Below are positions 1-7,090 of a stretch of DNA of 18,755 nucleotides, piece by piece. Origin of the DNA: Boseongicola sp. SB0675_bin_26. Lineage in GTDB: Bacteria > Pseudomonadota > Alphaproteobacteria > Rhodobacterales > Rhodobacteraceae. The stretch spans positions 1 through 18,755 of the forward strand of contig VYCX01000291.1 in NCBI GenBank assembly GCA_009843725.1, written 5' to 3'. The position numbers and the translations under genes are program-made. How positions within the stretch are numbered: the stretch's first letter is position 1; the number at the start of each line of letters is the position of its first letter. Below the pieces are notes generated by a model. That model made no database searches, was not told the origin of the DNA, and saw only the letters and a program-made list of their open reading frames with translations.

Positions 1-1
1 G

Positions 2-292
2 GACAGCGCCGACGACCTGCGCAAGTGCCTCGCCTTCGACGCGGTCACCGCCGTCCACGTCGCCGACATCACCGTCCTCGCGCGGGAGCGCCCCGACACC
101 TCCGCGACAGAGGCGTTCCCGGAGGAGGACGTGGACCTGCTTCACACGATGCTGGAATCGCAGGGCCACCGGGACGTCGTCAGGATGCCCGCCGGGCAGG
201 TGCCCGACATTCGCGCGGTGGTCGTCGATCTCGGGCGCCTCGTCGGCGCCCATCCCTCCACGCGCCAGCCGCTCCCCGGGACGCGAAAGGTC
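2..292 (+). pseudogene. IS4-type transposase, C-terminal remnant (5' end outside window)
   Basis: The open frame entering from the left edge reads LRKCLAFDAVTAVHVADITV, then LARERPD, an acidic FPEEDVDLL stretch, and IRAVVVDLGRLVGAH with PLPGTRK. This order resembles the C-terminal part of IS4-family (Tn5-like) transposases, where a helix ending in LARxxPD is followed by a 'LGGFLGRKxDGxPG' segment. The usual final residues are missing: the frame runs out of homology near 292, next to a hairpin and the tRNA-Cys gene, and only stays open through them by chance. I infer a decayed, non-functional insertion sequence. The N-terminal part and catalytic DDE residues lie outside the window, so it is not known whether the upstream part is intact. 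The family assignment rests on remembered motif similarity only. Confidence 0.55.
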
Positions 293-318
293 AATTGGGA
301 ATGTTCCCATTGGACCTT
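287..318 (-). terminator. Hairpin just downstream of tRNA-Cys, possible terminator
   Basis: An inverted repeat with arms AAGGTC/GACCTT outside and TGGGA/TCCCA inside, separated by a three-base internal mismatch and a short loop, starts 9 bases past the encoded CCA end of tRNA-Cys. On the minus strand it is followed only by a few T residues, so intrinsic termination would be weak. It could instead be an end structure of the neighbouring IS remnant. Confidence 0.35.
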
Positions 319-327
319 GAAAGCGAC

Positions 328-401
328 TGGAGGCGAGTACCGGAATCGAACCGGTGTACACGGATTTGCAATCCGCTGCGTAACCACTCCGCCAACTCGC
401 C
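328..401 (-). tRNA. tRNA-Cys (GCA)
   Basis: Read on the minus strand, the sequence begins GGCGAGU and ends ACUCGCC, giving a perfect seven-pair acceptor stem. It continues with a D arm, a GCA anticodon in the loop UUGCAAA, and a T arm containing GGUUCGAUUCC. The discriminator base is U, as expected for tRNA-Cys, and the 3' CCA is encoded, giving 74 bases in all. A weak promoter-like pair (TTGCGT near 443-438 and TACGTC near 420-415, spacing 17) lies upstream. The gene is unusual in being flanked on both sides by transposase remnants. Cysteine-specific charging follows from the GCA anticodon and U73. Confidence 0.97.
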
Positions 402-643
402 AACGGGTCCGACTGACGTAGGCCGAATTTCTTGCGAACGCAAGTCGCGAAACCGACGTGCGATTGCCAGAAACATCTCGCGCTGCGAAATCGGTGAAGA
501 CGTGCTGGACGTGCTGTTAGCCGCGTCTTCGACAGTTTGACTTTCAGGCCTGTTTTGTTTCAAGGGCTTGCGGGGCGCGAAAGAATCGGTGTCACGACAC
601 GGCGGCACGTCCGGGCGGCTTCTGGCGGGGATCCCGATGAGGT
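402..643. other. Stretch without a recognisable gene, upstream of tRNA-Cys
   Basis: No reading frame here resembles a known protein. Frames that remain open across the tRNA are chance read-throughs. A short palindrome, CTTGCG-AA-CGCAAG at 431-444, lies 30 bases upstream of the tRNA and could be part of its promoter region. The stretch separates the tRNA from the end of the IS1634-type pseudogene and may contain the end of that element. Confidence 0.5.
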
Positions 644-1285
644 TCAGGCTGATGTCCCGGCATTCTCCTCCTCGACCCGGCGCGCGGCCTTCGGCAACCT
701 GGCCCCGACGCACCGGGCAATCCTGCCGGCGACGCCGACGGCTCTGCGCTGCGCACGGCGAACCGCTTTCCGTCATGCGCGATGACGGTTTCCGTCAACG
801 CGGTCAGGTCGCGTAGGATGCCGGCTCACTCGGCCGTCACCCCGGCGCGCTCCATCCGGCGAGAGCGCGTCGCGCAGCAACAGGGCGAGGAACGAGCAGA
901 ACACGTGGCCGCAGATGGTGGCGTCGGTCCTGTGGAAGATGGGGCGCGTGTCGAGCAGCTCCGCCCGCGTTGCCGCGTCCTTGGCGGCCTACTCCTGATT
1001 GTGGCAGAGGACGTAGCGGCGCGACCCCTTCCCGTGCCCGCCGAACCTGACCTCCTTGATCCGCAGCTCCATCGGGTCGGGGTGCCGGCGCCCGGCCTCG
1101 ACGGTCTCGAACGGACCGGGGACGCCGAGCACGGTCTCGGGCACCTCCTTGGCTCCGCGTCGGCGCCCTCGGCAAGGACCATCAGGCGCTTGGCGAAGCG
1201 GGCGCCCGAACGCAGGAGCTGGTCTACGCCGCCGCTGGCGGCGAGCCTGCAAGGCTCCGAGGGAGACCTTGCCGACCCCCTGCAT
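644..1285 (-). pseudogene. IS1634-type transposase pseudogene (stop codon, frameshifts, internal deletion)
   Basis: Minus-strand translation gives ELRIKEV then RRYVLCHNQE, an in-frame TAG at 991-989, and then AAKDAATRAELLDTRPIFH, IC and GHVFCSFLALLLRDAL. After a frame change near 830 it continues with ILRDLTALTETV and DGKRFAVRSA. After a second change near 744 it reads AVGVAGRIARCVGARLP and ends at TGA 646-644. These blocks are collinear with IS1634-family transposases (typical 'RRYVVCHNxExAAKDAADRE', 'LLETRPIYHKxDxxIRGHVFCSFLAL' and a C-terminal 'DGKRFxxRS'). In the family roughly a hundred residues separate the DAADRE and LLETRPIYH blocks. Here they are fused directly, which implies an internal deletion. 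Sequence above about 1160 is not clearly readable as transposase. The remnant ends within about 50 bases of the pcm start. It is surely non-functional. Confidence 0.75.
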
Positions 1286-1331
1286 CTGTGCTTGAAAGGA
1301 GATTGCGCCACCAGCCGAAAGACCTTGTTGA

Positions 1332-1985
1332 ATGGCCGATTTTGCTCAGCGTCGCATAACCATGGTTGACACCCAGGTACGCCCCTCGGATGTCACGAGC
1401 TTTCAGGTCCTCGATGCCATGCTCTCGGTTCCGCGCGAATTGTTCGTGCCGACTGAGCGGAGGGATGCGGCATATGCGGGTGCGCACGTAGGCCTGGGGC
1501 CCGGGCGTGTGGTGCTTGCTCCACGTACGTTGGCAAAGCTTCTTCAGGTTGCGGAAATCCAGCCCGATGAACTCGTGCTCGATGTGGGGGCGGGCCTAGG
1601 ATATTCGTCGGCACTGGCTGCCAGCATGGCCGAAGCCGTGATAGCCTTGGAGGAAGATGCCGACCTGGCCCGCGAAGCGGAGCGCGCCTTGAGCGAAGCG
1701 TCGGCTGACAACGTGGCCGTGATAAATGGCAACCTCGTGGACGGTGCCTCGAAGCACGGACCATATGACGTGGTGCTCGTCGAGGGCGCCGTGCAGGACA
1801 TCCCGGACGCCCTCATCGACCAGCTGAAAGTGGGGGGGCGCATCGTGGCGATTTTTCTGGAAGGCGCACTTGGCACGGCACGCGTGGGCTACAAGGATGG
1901 GCATGGCGTGAGCTGGCGGTTTGCCTTCAATGCAGCCGCGCCGGTCCTGCCGGGATTCGAGAAACAGCGCGAGTTCGCGCTGTAG
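1332..1985 (+). CDS. pcm: Protein-L-isoaspartate O-methyltransferase family protein
   Basis: This 217-residue protein resembles the PCMT family, which transfers a methyl group from S-adenosylmethionine to L-isoaspartyl residues in damaged proteins, starting their repair. The N-terminal MVDTQVRPSDVT and the AML-VPRE-FVP block are typical of alphaproteobacterial members, which often sit beside tolC. The SAM-binding motif I is LVLDVGAGLGYSSA at about residues 81-94, followed by an acidic residue in IALEEDADLA. YDVVLVEGAV is the next strand and VGGRIVAIF the post-motif. The ATG at 1332 was chosen because homologues begin about ten residues before MVDTQVRPSD; its ribosome site is weak. tolC starts 16 bases after the stop, so the two are probably cotranscribed. 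Alphaproteobacterial members are divergent, so the exact substrate is not certain. Confidence 0.88.
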   Translation: MADFAQRRITMVDTQVRPSDVTSFQVLDAMLSVPRELFVPTERRDAAYAGAHVGLGPGRVVLAPRTLAKLLQVAEIQPDELVLDVGAGLGYSSALAASMAEAVIALEEDADLAREAERALSEASADNVAVINGNLVDGASKHGPYDVVLVEGAVQDIPDALIDQLKVGGRIVAIFLEGALGTARVGYKDGHGVSWRFAFNAAAPVLPGFEKQREFAL

Positions 1986-2001
1986 GAGTTGGAGACGCGA
2001 G

Positions 2002-3363
2002 ATGTTGGTCTGGGGGAGAAAGGCGGGATTGGCGGCAATTGGCGCAGCCCTGACGGTGCAGCCGTTGATGGCGCAAACCCTGTCGGACGCCATGGCCATG
2101 GCTTATCGGACTAGCGGACTCATTGAGCAGAACAGGGCTGTTCTGCGGGCCGCTGACGAGGACGTGGCGCAGGCCGTTGCGGCACTCCGCCCTGTAGTGA
2201 ATTACGCGCTTGGAGCGAACTATTCGGATCGGATGCGGAACGACCGCACGTCGCTTGCAGCCTCCCTGTCGGTTGGCCTGGAGCTGTACGATGCCAATCG
2301 ACGACAGCTTGGAGTCGATGCGGCGAAGGAGACCGTTCTGGCGACCCGGGCCGCGTTGGTGGATGTGGAGAACTCGGTCCTGCTGAACGCGGTGACGGCC
2401 TATCTTGGCGTGCGTCGTTCGGAAGCTTTTGTCGAGCTCCGAAAGAACAACGTGCGGCTGTTGACGGAACATCTCCGCGCCACACAAGACCGTTTCGAAG
2501 TCGGGGAACTGAGCCGAACGGACGTATCGGTCGCCGAGGCCCGGCTGGCTGCGGCAAGAAGCGGCCTTGCTGTTGAGGAGGGCAGTCTCGCAAGGGCCAG
2601 GGAACAGTACAGGGCGACAATCGGAAGCTACCCAGAGACCCTGTTGCCTCCCCCCGATCCGCCGAATGTGCCGGACTCCGAGGACGAAGCGCGCGCGATG
2701 GCACGTCAGCATAACCCCCAGCTTAGGCAGGTTCAGCACCAGGCGAAGGCCGTGGAAATTGGCGTCGAACGTGCCGCCCGCCGTAGGCTTCCCGCCATCT
2801 CTGGAACTGCCGGAATGGAATTTAACGACGATGGGGAAGGGACAGCCAGTGTCGGAATCCAGCTGAGCGGTCCGATCTATCAGGGTGGCGCGATTCCTTC
2901 GGTGATGCGAAAGGCGCAGGCGCAGCGCGATCAAGTGAGGGCGCAACTCCATACGACCGGTTTCATCGTGGACCAGCAGGTGAGCAACGCCTATTCCAGC
3001 CTTGCGGTGGCAGAGGCGGGCATCGAGGCGTCGGAGCAGCAGGTCAGCGCGGCGCAACTGGCGCTGCAAGGTGTTCGTGAAGAGTTCCGGTTGGGCGCAC
3101 GCGCATCGCTGGAGGTGCTGGATCAGGAACAGGAACTCCTTGACGCTCAGACAAACCGTGTGTCGGTCGAAATAGATCGCCACATTGCCGCTTATCAGGT
3201 CCTGGATGCAATCGGCGTCCTCACGGCCGAGTCCTTGGGCCTGGACGTTCCGATCCATGATCCGGAAGCCTATTACGATGCCGTGAAGGACGCACCTGCC
3301 CGATACGCCAGTCCGCAAGGAGAGAAGCTTGACCGTGTCTTGCGTGCCGTCGGTCAAGAGTAG
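2002..3363 (+). CDS. tolC: TolC-family outer-membrane efflux/export channel
   Basis: This 453-residue protein belongs to the TolC family, trimeric outer-membrane channels that join inner-membrane pumps (RND, ABC, MFS) or type I secretion transporters to the exterior. A signal peptide with a hydrophobic core (AGLAAIGAALTVQPLMA) ends near residue 24, before QTLSDAMAMAY, which is a typical start of the mature chain. Two repeats of long heptad-like helices surround the strand segments (YALGANYSD; ISGTAGMEFND and GIQLSGPIYQGG). QDRFEVGELSRTDVSVAEA and VREEFRLGARASLEVLDQEQ are the paired family signatures at the ends of the two repeats. The start at 2002 has GGAG upstream and gives the signal peptide directly, whereas an upstream in-frame ATG at 1921 lies inside pcm. 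No pump gene is adjacent in the window, so the partner is unknown. Confidence 0.93.
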   Translation: MLVWGRKAGLAAIGAALTVQPLMAQTLSDAMAMAYRTSGLIEQNRAVLRAADEDVAQAVAALRPVVNYALGANYSDRMRNDRTSLAASLSVGLELYDANRRQLGVDAAKETVLATRAALVDVENSVLLNAVTAYLGVRRSEAFVELRKNNVRLLTEHLRATQDRFEVGELSRTDVSVAEARLAAARSGLAVEEGSLARAREQYRATIGSYPETLLPPPDPPNVPDSEDEARAMARQHNPQLRQVQHQAKAVEIGVERAARRRLPAISGTAGMEFNDDGEGTASVGIQLSGPIYQGGAIPSVMRKAQAQRDQVRAQLHTTGFIVDQQVSNAYSSLAVAEAGIEASEQQVSAAQLALQGVREEFRLGARASLEVLDQEQELLDAQTNRVSVEIDRHIAAYQVLDAIGVLTAESLGLDVPIHDPEAYYDAVKDAPARYASPQGEKLDRVLRAVGQE

Positions 3364-3491
3364 CTGCCATTCCGGACCATGGGGCAGGACCGTCGGTGGC
3401 ACCTGCCTGGCTTCAAGTCGGATCAGGACGTTCGCGCAGGAATTCGTTTGCCGGTCGAATCCTGCCGATCTGCGGATGACGAAGCCTCCAC

Positions 3492-3923
3492 ATGATTGAG
3501 TCCGCGGAACCCGAAAGGCGTGTTCTCTCGGACGTGCAGCGGGAGATGCCCGTCCCGGTCGCGAAATTCGGGAAAAGTTCCTTTTCACGTCAGCATGATG
3601 CATCTGGAGCTTCAGGCCGATCCTCGGACGGGGAGCCAGGGCAAGGTTCCAATGAGTTTCGGCACCAGCCTGGTGTGAGCGATGAGGTGCCGACTGCGAG
3701 GGACGCTCGTCCTGTCATTCCCGGGCGGGCCGAGACGGCAGGAATGTCCTCTGCAAGCGAAGACTCCTTGCGCCGCAAGGCGCAGCACCTGATCCGTGAA
3801 GGACTCGAGAGTGATCTCGACGGTCCGCCCCCGCACCGTGGACGCAAGCCGGTTCCGGACGAGGTCAGGAGCGCATCCGGTTCCGAAGCCAGTCGATGGC
3901 GGTTGACGGCGTCGGTCCGGTGA
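3492..3923 (+). CDS. Hypothetical basic protein, coupled to the downstream membrane-protein gene
   Basis: This is a 143-residue frame with no domain I recognise. It is rich in Ser, Arg, Glu and Pro, with a helix-prone segment SLRRKAQHLIREGLESDLDG around residues 91-110 and an otherwise low-complexity, probably disordered chain. It has no signal peptide or membrane segment. Support for coding comes from purine-rich first codon positions and from its end: TGA at 3921-3923 overlaps the GTG at 3920 of the next gene as GTGA. The same kind of overlap links nrdR to ribD in this window. Against it, the ATG at 3492 has no clear ribosome site, an in-frame stop lies 12 bases upstream, and chance frames are common in GC-rich DNA. 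tolC neighbours in related bacteria often include a PopZ/DUF2497 gene, but I see no PopZ C-terminal motif here. Confidence 0.38.
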   Translation: MIESAEPERRVLSDVQREMPVPVAKFGKSSFSRQHDASGASGRSSDGEPGQGSNEFRHQPGVSDEVPTARDARPVIPGRAETAGMSSASEDSLRRKAQHLIREGLESDLDGPPPHRGRKPVPDEVRSASGSEASRWRLTASVR

Positions 3924-4486
3924 ACACTCCCGCTCACCTGATCCTTGGAGCCGCCGCGTTTTCCAGTCCGAACCGAAAGCGAAGTTTCTGGGCTGCGATT
4001 CTTGGGGCGCTGGCGCCTGACGTCTCGTTGTACCTCATGGCATCGGTTTCGATCTTTGTGATGGGCATCTCGCCCGGCGTCGTATTTCGAGACTACTACT
4101 ACTCCGATGCCTGGCAGTCGGTGTTCGCCGTCGACAACAGCTTCGTTCTCTGGGGCGTGATTTGGGTTGTCGTCTTCTTGCTGCGACGGCCTCTTGCGCT
4201 GGTCTTTGCGAGCGCCGCCCTTCTTCATCTCGCGCTGGATTTCCCGTTTCACACCCACGATGCGCGCCAGCATTTCTGGCCGATCTCAAACTGGGTCTTC
4301 GAAAGCTCCATCAGCTACTGGGATCGCCATGCACATGCAGGAATCGTCGGCACGTTCGAAGTGGCCCTTTCGGTGGCGCTGTCGATTTTCCTTCTGGCGC
4401 GGTTTCGAAGCTGGATCGTCCGGGGCATCGTCGTCATGCTGCTCGGTGCCGAGCTTTTCAGCTCAAGCGTCTGGCAGTTCCTTTGA
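3920..4486 (+). CDS. YdjM-like integral membrane protein (often mislabelled CobQ)
   Basis: This 188-residue protein spans the inner membrane about four times (segments around FWAAILGALAPDVSLYLM, VLWGVIWVVVFLL, LALVFASAALLHLAL, and a C-terminal helix IVGTFEVALSVALSIFLLA). It begins NTPAHLILGAAAF and contains LLHLALDFPFHTHDARQHFWP, with several His and Asp residues in the pattern of YdjM/LexA-binding membrane-bound putative metal-dependent hydrolases. Homologues in Rhodobacterales are commonly annotated as cobalamin biosynthesis protein CobQ, which the sequence does not support. The substrate is unknown. I prefer GTG at 3920 because relatives start directly at NTPAHL and because GTG overlaps the TGA of the preceding frame; an in-frame ATG at 3896 is the alternative and adds eight residues. 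The gene converges on hom, which ends 251 bases downstream. Confidence 0.75.
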   Translation: MNTPAHLILGAAAFSSPNRKRSFWAAILGALAPDVSLYLMASVSIFVMGISPGVVFRDYYYSDAWQSVFAVDNSFVLWGVIWVVVFLLRRPLALVFASAALLHLALDFPFHTHDARQHFWPISNWVFESSISYWDRHAHAGIVGTFEVALSVALSIFLLARFRSWIVRGIVVMLLGAELFSSSVWQFL

Positions 4487-4737
4487 CGACAGATCATCCG
4501 ACGTGATGTCACCAAGTGAGCCGCCGAAACGGTTGCGGCGATCGGGCCCGTGCCGGCACACGCCTCGAATGTCGTTCCGGCTGTGAATCTGGGTCGCTTC
4601 CTCAGCGGCCACTTTGCAGACGGGGACATGCAGTCGGGTCAATTCGAGCGGGGCCATGTGCGGGCCGGCCGGACAGCGGTGCGACGTGCTCGCTTCCAGG
4701 ATGCCATGCGCGATGCAGACATTTGGCCGCGGCAGCG
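4487..4737. other. Intergenic stretch between convergent genes
   Basis: The stretch contains a weak inverted repeat GCCGC/GCGGC at 4520-4539 and a GC-rich palindrome GTGCCGGCAC near 4550-4559. Neither has a T-tract. Either could help terminate transcription from both sides, but no clear intrinsic terminator or small gene is visible. Confidence 0.3.
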
Positions 4738-6024
4738 TCAGACCTTCTCGATCCGTATAGCCACCGGAGCAGATGCAAGCACTCCGGTGCCGTCCATGTT
4801 CGCTATGGCCGTGTCCAGCGCCTCCTGCTGCGCCTCGTGGGTGACGATCAGGACCGGCGCCGTGGCTTCCTTATGCCGGTACTGGCGCATGCGGTTGATC
4901 GAAATCCCGGCATCTCCAAGGACAGCGGCAATCTTGGCAAGAGCGCCGGGCCTGTCGACGAGTTGCATGCGCAGGTAGTAGGCGGCAGGTGCGGCTCCAT
5001 CGGTGCGCCTTGCCACCGCCAGTTCGCCTGCCGGCATTCCAAAGACCGGTCGCGCCGAACCTCGGGCCAGGTCGCAGATGTCACCGATGATCGCGCTCGC
5101 TGTCGGGCCTTCGCCGGCGCCGGCGCCTTGCAGCACGACCTGCCCAACGCTGTCGCCTTCCAGCACGATCATGTTCGATGCACCCTCAAGCTGACCAAGT
5201 GGCGACTCCGCAGGCACGAGGCAGGGAGACATCCTTGCTTCAATCCCGTGCCCCGTCCTTTGTGCAACGCCGAGGAGCTTGATTCGAAATCCCATGTCGG
5301 CTGCCTGCTCGATGTCCTCAATCGAGATTCGCTCTATGCCCTCAATGTGGACCGCGTCGAAGTCCACCTTTGTGCCAAAGGCCAGTGCAACGAGAATTGC
5401 GAGCTTGTGGCCCGCATCGATTCCGCCGACGTCGAGACTTGGATCCGCTTCCAGGTAGCCAAGCTGCTCACATTCCGCGAAGACCGTCTGATAGTCGAGA
5501 CTGGCCGACTGCATTCGGGTCAGGATGTAGTTGCAGGTGCCGTTCATGACGCCCATGACGCGCGTGATTTCGTTGCCCGCGAGACCCTCGGACAACGCCT
5601 TGATGCAGGGGATCCCGCCCGCGACGGCTGCCTCGTAGCGGATGGAGACCCCGGACCTTTCCGCTGCCTCGCCGAGAGCCTGCCCGTGGACGGCCAGAAG
5701 CGCCTTGTTCGCAGTGACAACATGCTTGCCTGCCGCGATGGCCGCCTCGGTTGCCCGTCTTGCAACGCCGTCGGCGCCGCCCATGAGCTCGACGAACACG
5801 TCCACGTCGTCACGGATTGCCATGGATGCCGGATCGTCCGCCCAATCGTAGTCCGCGATCCGGATTCCACGATCCAGGTCCCTGCTTCTGGCCGAGACCG
5901 CCGAGATCGCGATTTCCCGTCCCGTACGCGCCTTCAAGAGCTCGGCCTGATTCTGGACGATGCGGACCGTTCCGACACCGACCGTGCCGAGACCTGCAAT
6001 TCCGAGACGTAGCGGGCTGGACAT
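4738..6024 (-). CDS. hom: Homoserine dehydrogenase
   Basis: This cytoplasmic enzyme reduces aspartate semialdehyde to homoserine with NAD(P)H, the branch step to threonine, methionine and isoleucine. At 428 residues it has the usual length of the ACT-containing class. The N-terminal Rossmann fold has LGIAGLGTVGVGTV at residues 6-19. ELMGG and HVVTANKALLA follow. The catalytic region holds GGIPCIKALSEGLAGNEITR, GVMNGTCNYILTRM and the signature EADPSLDVGGIDAGHKLAIL. The C-terminal ACT domain (YYLRMQLVDRPGALAKIAAV through about residue 420) is typical for feedback sensing by threonine. The ATG at 6024 has a strong GGAGG at 6036-6032. A small lipoprotein gene ends 61 bases upstream on the same strand, so the two may be cotranscribed. 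Confidence 0.97.
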   Translation of the reverse strand: MSSPLRLGIAGLGTVGVGTVRIVQNQAELLKARTGREIAISAVSARSRDLDRGIRIADYDWADDPASMAIRDDVDVFVELMGGADGVARRATEAAIAAGKHVVTANKALLAVHGQALGEAAERSGVSIRYEAAVAGGIPCIKALSEGLAGNEITRVMGVMNGTCNYILTRMQSASLDYQTVFAECEQLGYLEADPSLDVGGIDAGHKLAILVALAFGTKVDFDAVHIEGIERISIEDIEQAADMGFRIKLLGVAQRTGHGIEARMSPCLVPAESPLGQLEGASNMIVLEGDSVGQVVLQGAGAGEGPTASAIIGDICDLARGSARPVFGMPAGELAVARRTDGAAPAAYYLRMQLVDRPGALAKIAAVLGDAGISINRMRQYRHKEATAPVLIVTHEAQQEALDTAIANMDGTGVLASAPVAIRIEKV

Positions 6025-6085
6025 TGAAGTGCCTCCACAGTGATCCAGTGCGCGTTAGCCGCTTGGCGGGGAAGACGCAATGCGG

Positions 6086-6364
6086 CTATCGCGCCAACTC
6101 GCCACGGAGTGCCTCGATGTCACCCGGATCGGCGATCTCGCGCCGCATCGTTCTGGCTTGGCTCTCCAACCTGGCTGCGCGGGCATTCAAGGCGTTCAAC
6201 TGGTTGCTGGCCTCCGGTTTCGCTGCGGACTGCGGTTCTGTGACCTCGTCGATTGGCTTGAGTATCGGCCAGGGCTCGCTTTCGTCCAGGCTGGGTGCGC
6301 TGCCCGTGTCCGGCCAGTCGACGCAGCCAGCCAGCAAAACGGCAGACATGAGAGCAATGCGCAT
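6086..6364 (-). CDS. Small putative lipoprotein
   Basis: This 92-residue protein begins MRIALMSAVLLAGCVDWPD. The hydrophobic start ending in the lipobox LLAGC predicts signal peptidase II cleavage and lipid attachment at Cys14. The mature part has a Pro/Glu/Ser-rich linker followed by a probable coiled-coil helix (NQLNALNARAARLESQARTM, then RREIADPGDIEALRGEL). This shape suits a periplasmic tether or structural lipoprotein, but I recognise no family. The Asp after the Cys could, by the E. coli rule, favour inner-membrane retention; that rule may not hold here. The start at 6364 was chosen because it places the signal peptide at the N-terminus; an in-frame upstream ATG at 6457 would bury it. 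It precedes hom by 61 bases and is divergent from the gene at 6566. Confidence 0.72.
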   Translation of the reverse strand: MRIALMSAVLLAGCVDWPDTGSAPSLDESEPWPILKPIDEVTEPQSAAKPEASNQLNALNARAARLESQARTMRREIADPGDIEALRGELAR

Positions 6365-6565
6365 GGACAGGAGACTATTTGCGGATGAGGCAAATAACCA
6401 GCAGGCAGAAAAGCCGATTGAATCGGGCACCCGTTCACATAAAAGCGTAACGGCCATTGCGCACTGGCCTTCAAGCGCGCGTTGCGATCCCGAAGATGCC
6501 GGCGGTCGTCACGTGATCTGGGCCAGACTGGATTGCGGGAACGTGGTGCGACGGAAGATGCCGCG

Positions 6566-7060
6566 ATGATTGAAGAGGAAGAGGTCGTGCTCGAAATCAC
6601 GCCTTCGCCTGTGCGAAGGTGGATGGCGATTCTGGCATTGGGGCTCCTCGGCATTCTGATGATCAAGCTGGCGTTCGAGGAAATGCCGGATCCTTGGCGA
6701 CTGATCTTCGTGCTGCTTGGTGCAGGGATTCTCTGGGCTGCGTACCAGCTTCGCTTGGCGACCATGGATGGCCTCGTCCTGACCCGCGCCGGTCTGCGGA
6801 CCATCAGCGGCAGAACCCTGGCATGCGTGGACAATGTCGCAAGAGTCGACCGCGGTGCCTTGGCCTTCCGGCCCTCGAACGGATTCATGGTGCGCTTGAA
6901 GCGGCCAGGGGCAGCGGGATGGGCGCCGGGACTCTGGTGGCAGATCGGGCGGCGCCTTGGCGTGGGAGGAACCTTGTCGGGTGGTCAGGCAAAGGCCATG
7001 GCCGACTTGCTTGCGGATATGGTCGCGCAACGTGAAGAGCAGGGGACGGACCGGGATTGA
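6566..7060 (+). CDS. Hypothetical two-helix inner-membrane protein
   Basis: This 164-residue protein starts with an acidic tail (MIEEEEVVLEITPSP), followed by two hydrophobic segments (WMAILALGLLGILMIKLAF and LIFVLLGAGILWAAYQL). It then has a C-terminal soluble domain with alternating strands (MDGLVLTRAGLRTISGRTLA, FRPSNGFMVRLKRP). The arrangement of paired helices followed by a beta-rich domain resembles small membrane proteins with a bacterial PH-like fold, but no sequence signature confirms this. The function is unknown. The ATG at 6566 has GGAAG about eight bases upstream and opens on the acidic tail; an earlier in-frame ATG at 6482 would add an Arg-rich stretch that looks non-coding. It is divergent from the lipoprotein gene across about 200 bases and converges closely on the quinone reductase gene, 30 bases away. 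Confidence 0.75.
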   Translation: MIEEEEVVLEITPSPVRRWMAILALGLLGILMIKLAFEEMPDPWRLIFVLLGAGILWAAYQLRLATMDGLVLTRAGLRTISGRTLACVDNVARVDRGALAFRPSNGFMVRLKRPGAAGWAPGLWWQIGRRLGVGGTLSGGQAKAMADLLADMVAQREEQGTDRD

Positions 7061-7090
7061 CTGGCCTCCCCCGCGACGGACCTGTCGGCT

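Noticed and set aside
291..776. Minus-strand open frame reading through tRNA-Cys (…ELAEWLRSG…)
   Set aside because: The ELAEWLRSGL peptide is the well-known false translation of a tRNA gene; the rest of the frame has no protein-like features.
1927..3603. Very long minus-strand open frame opposite tolC
   Set aside because: It is antisense to a clear TolC protein. High GC suppresses stop codons, and the product matches nothing known.
3590..4273. Minus-strand frame over the tolC-hom interval
   Set aside because: It lies antisense to the membrane protein gene, whose helices and motifs are clear, and its product is Arg-rich without structure.
4516..6012. Long plus-strand open frame opposite hom
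   Set aside because: It is antisense to a complete homoserine dehydrogenase with all family signatures; the frame is a GC-driven shadow.
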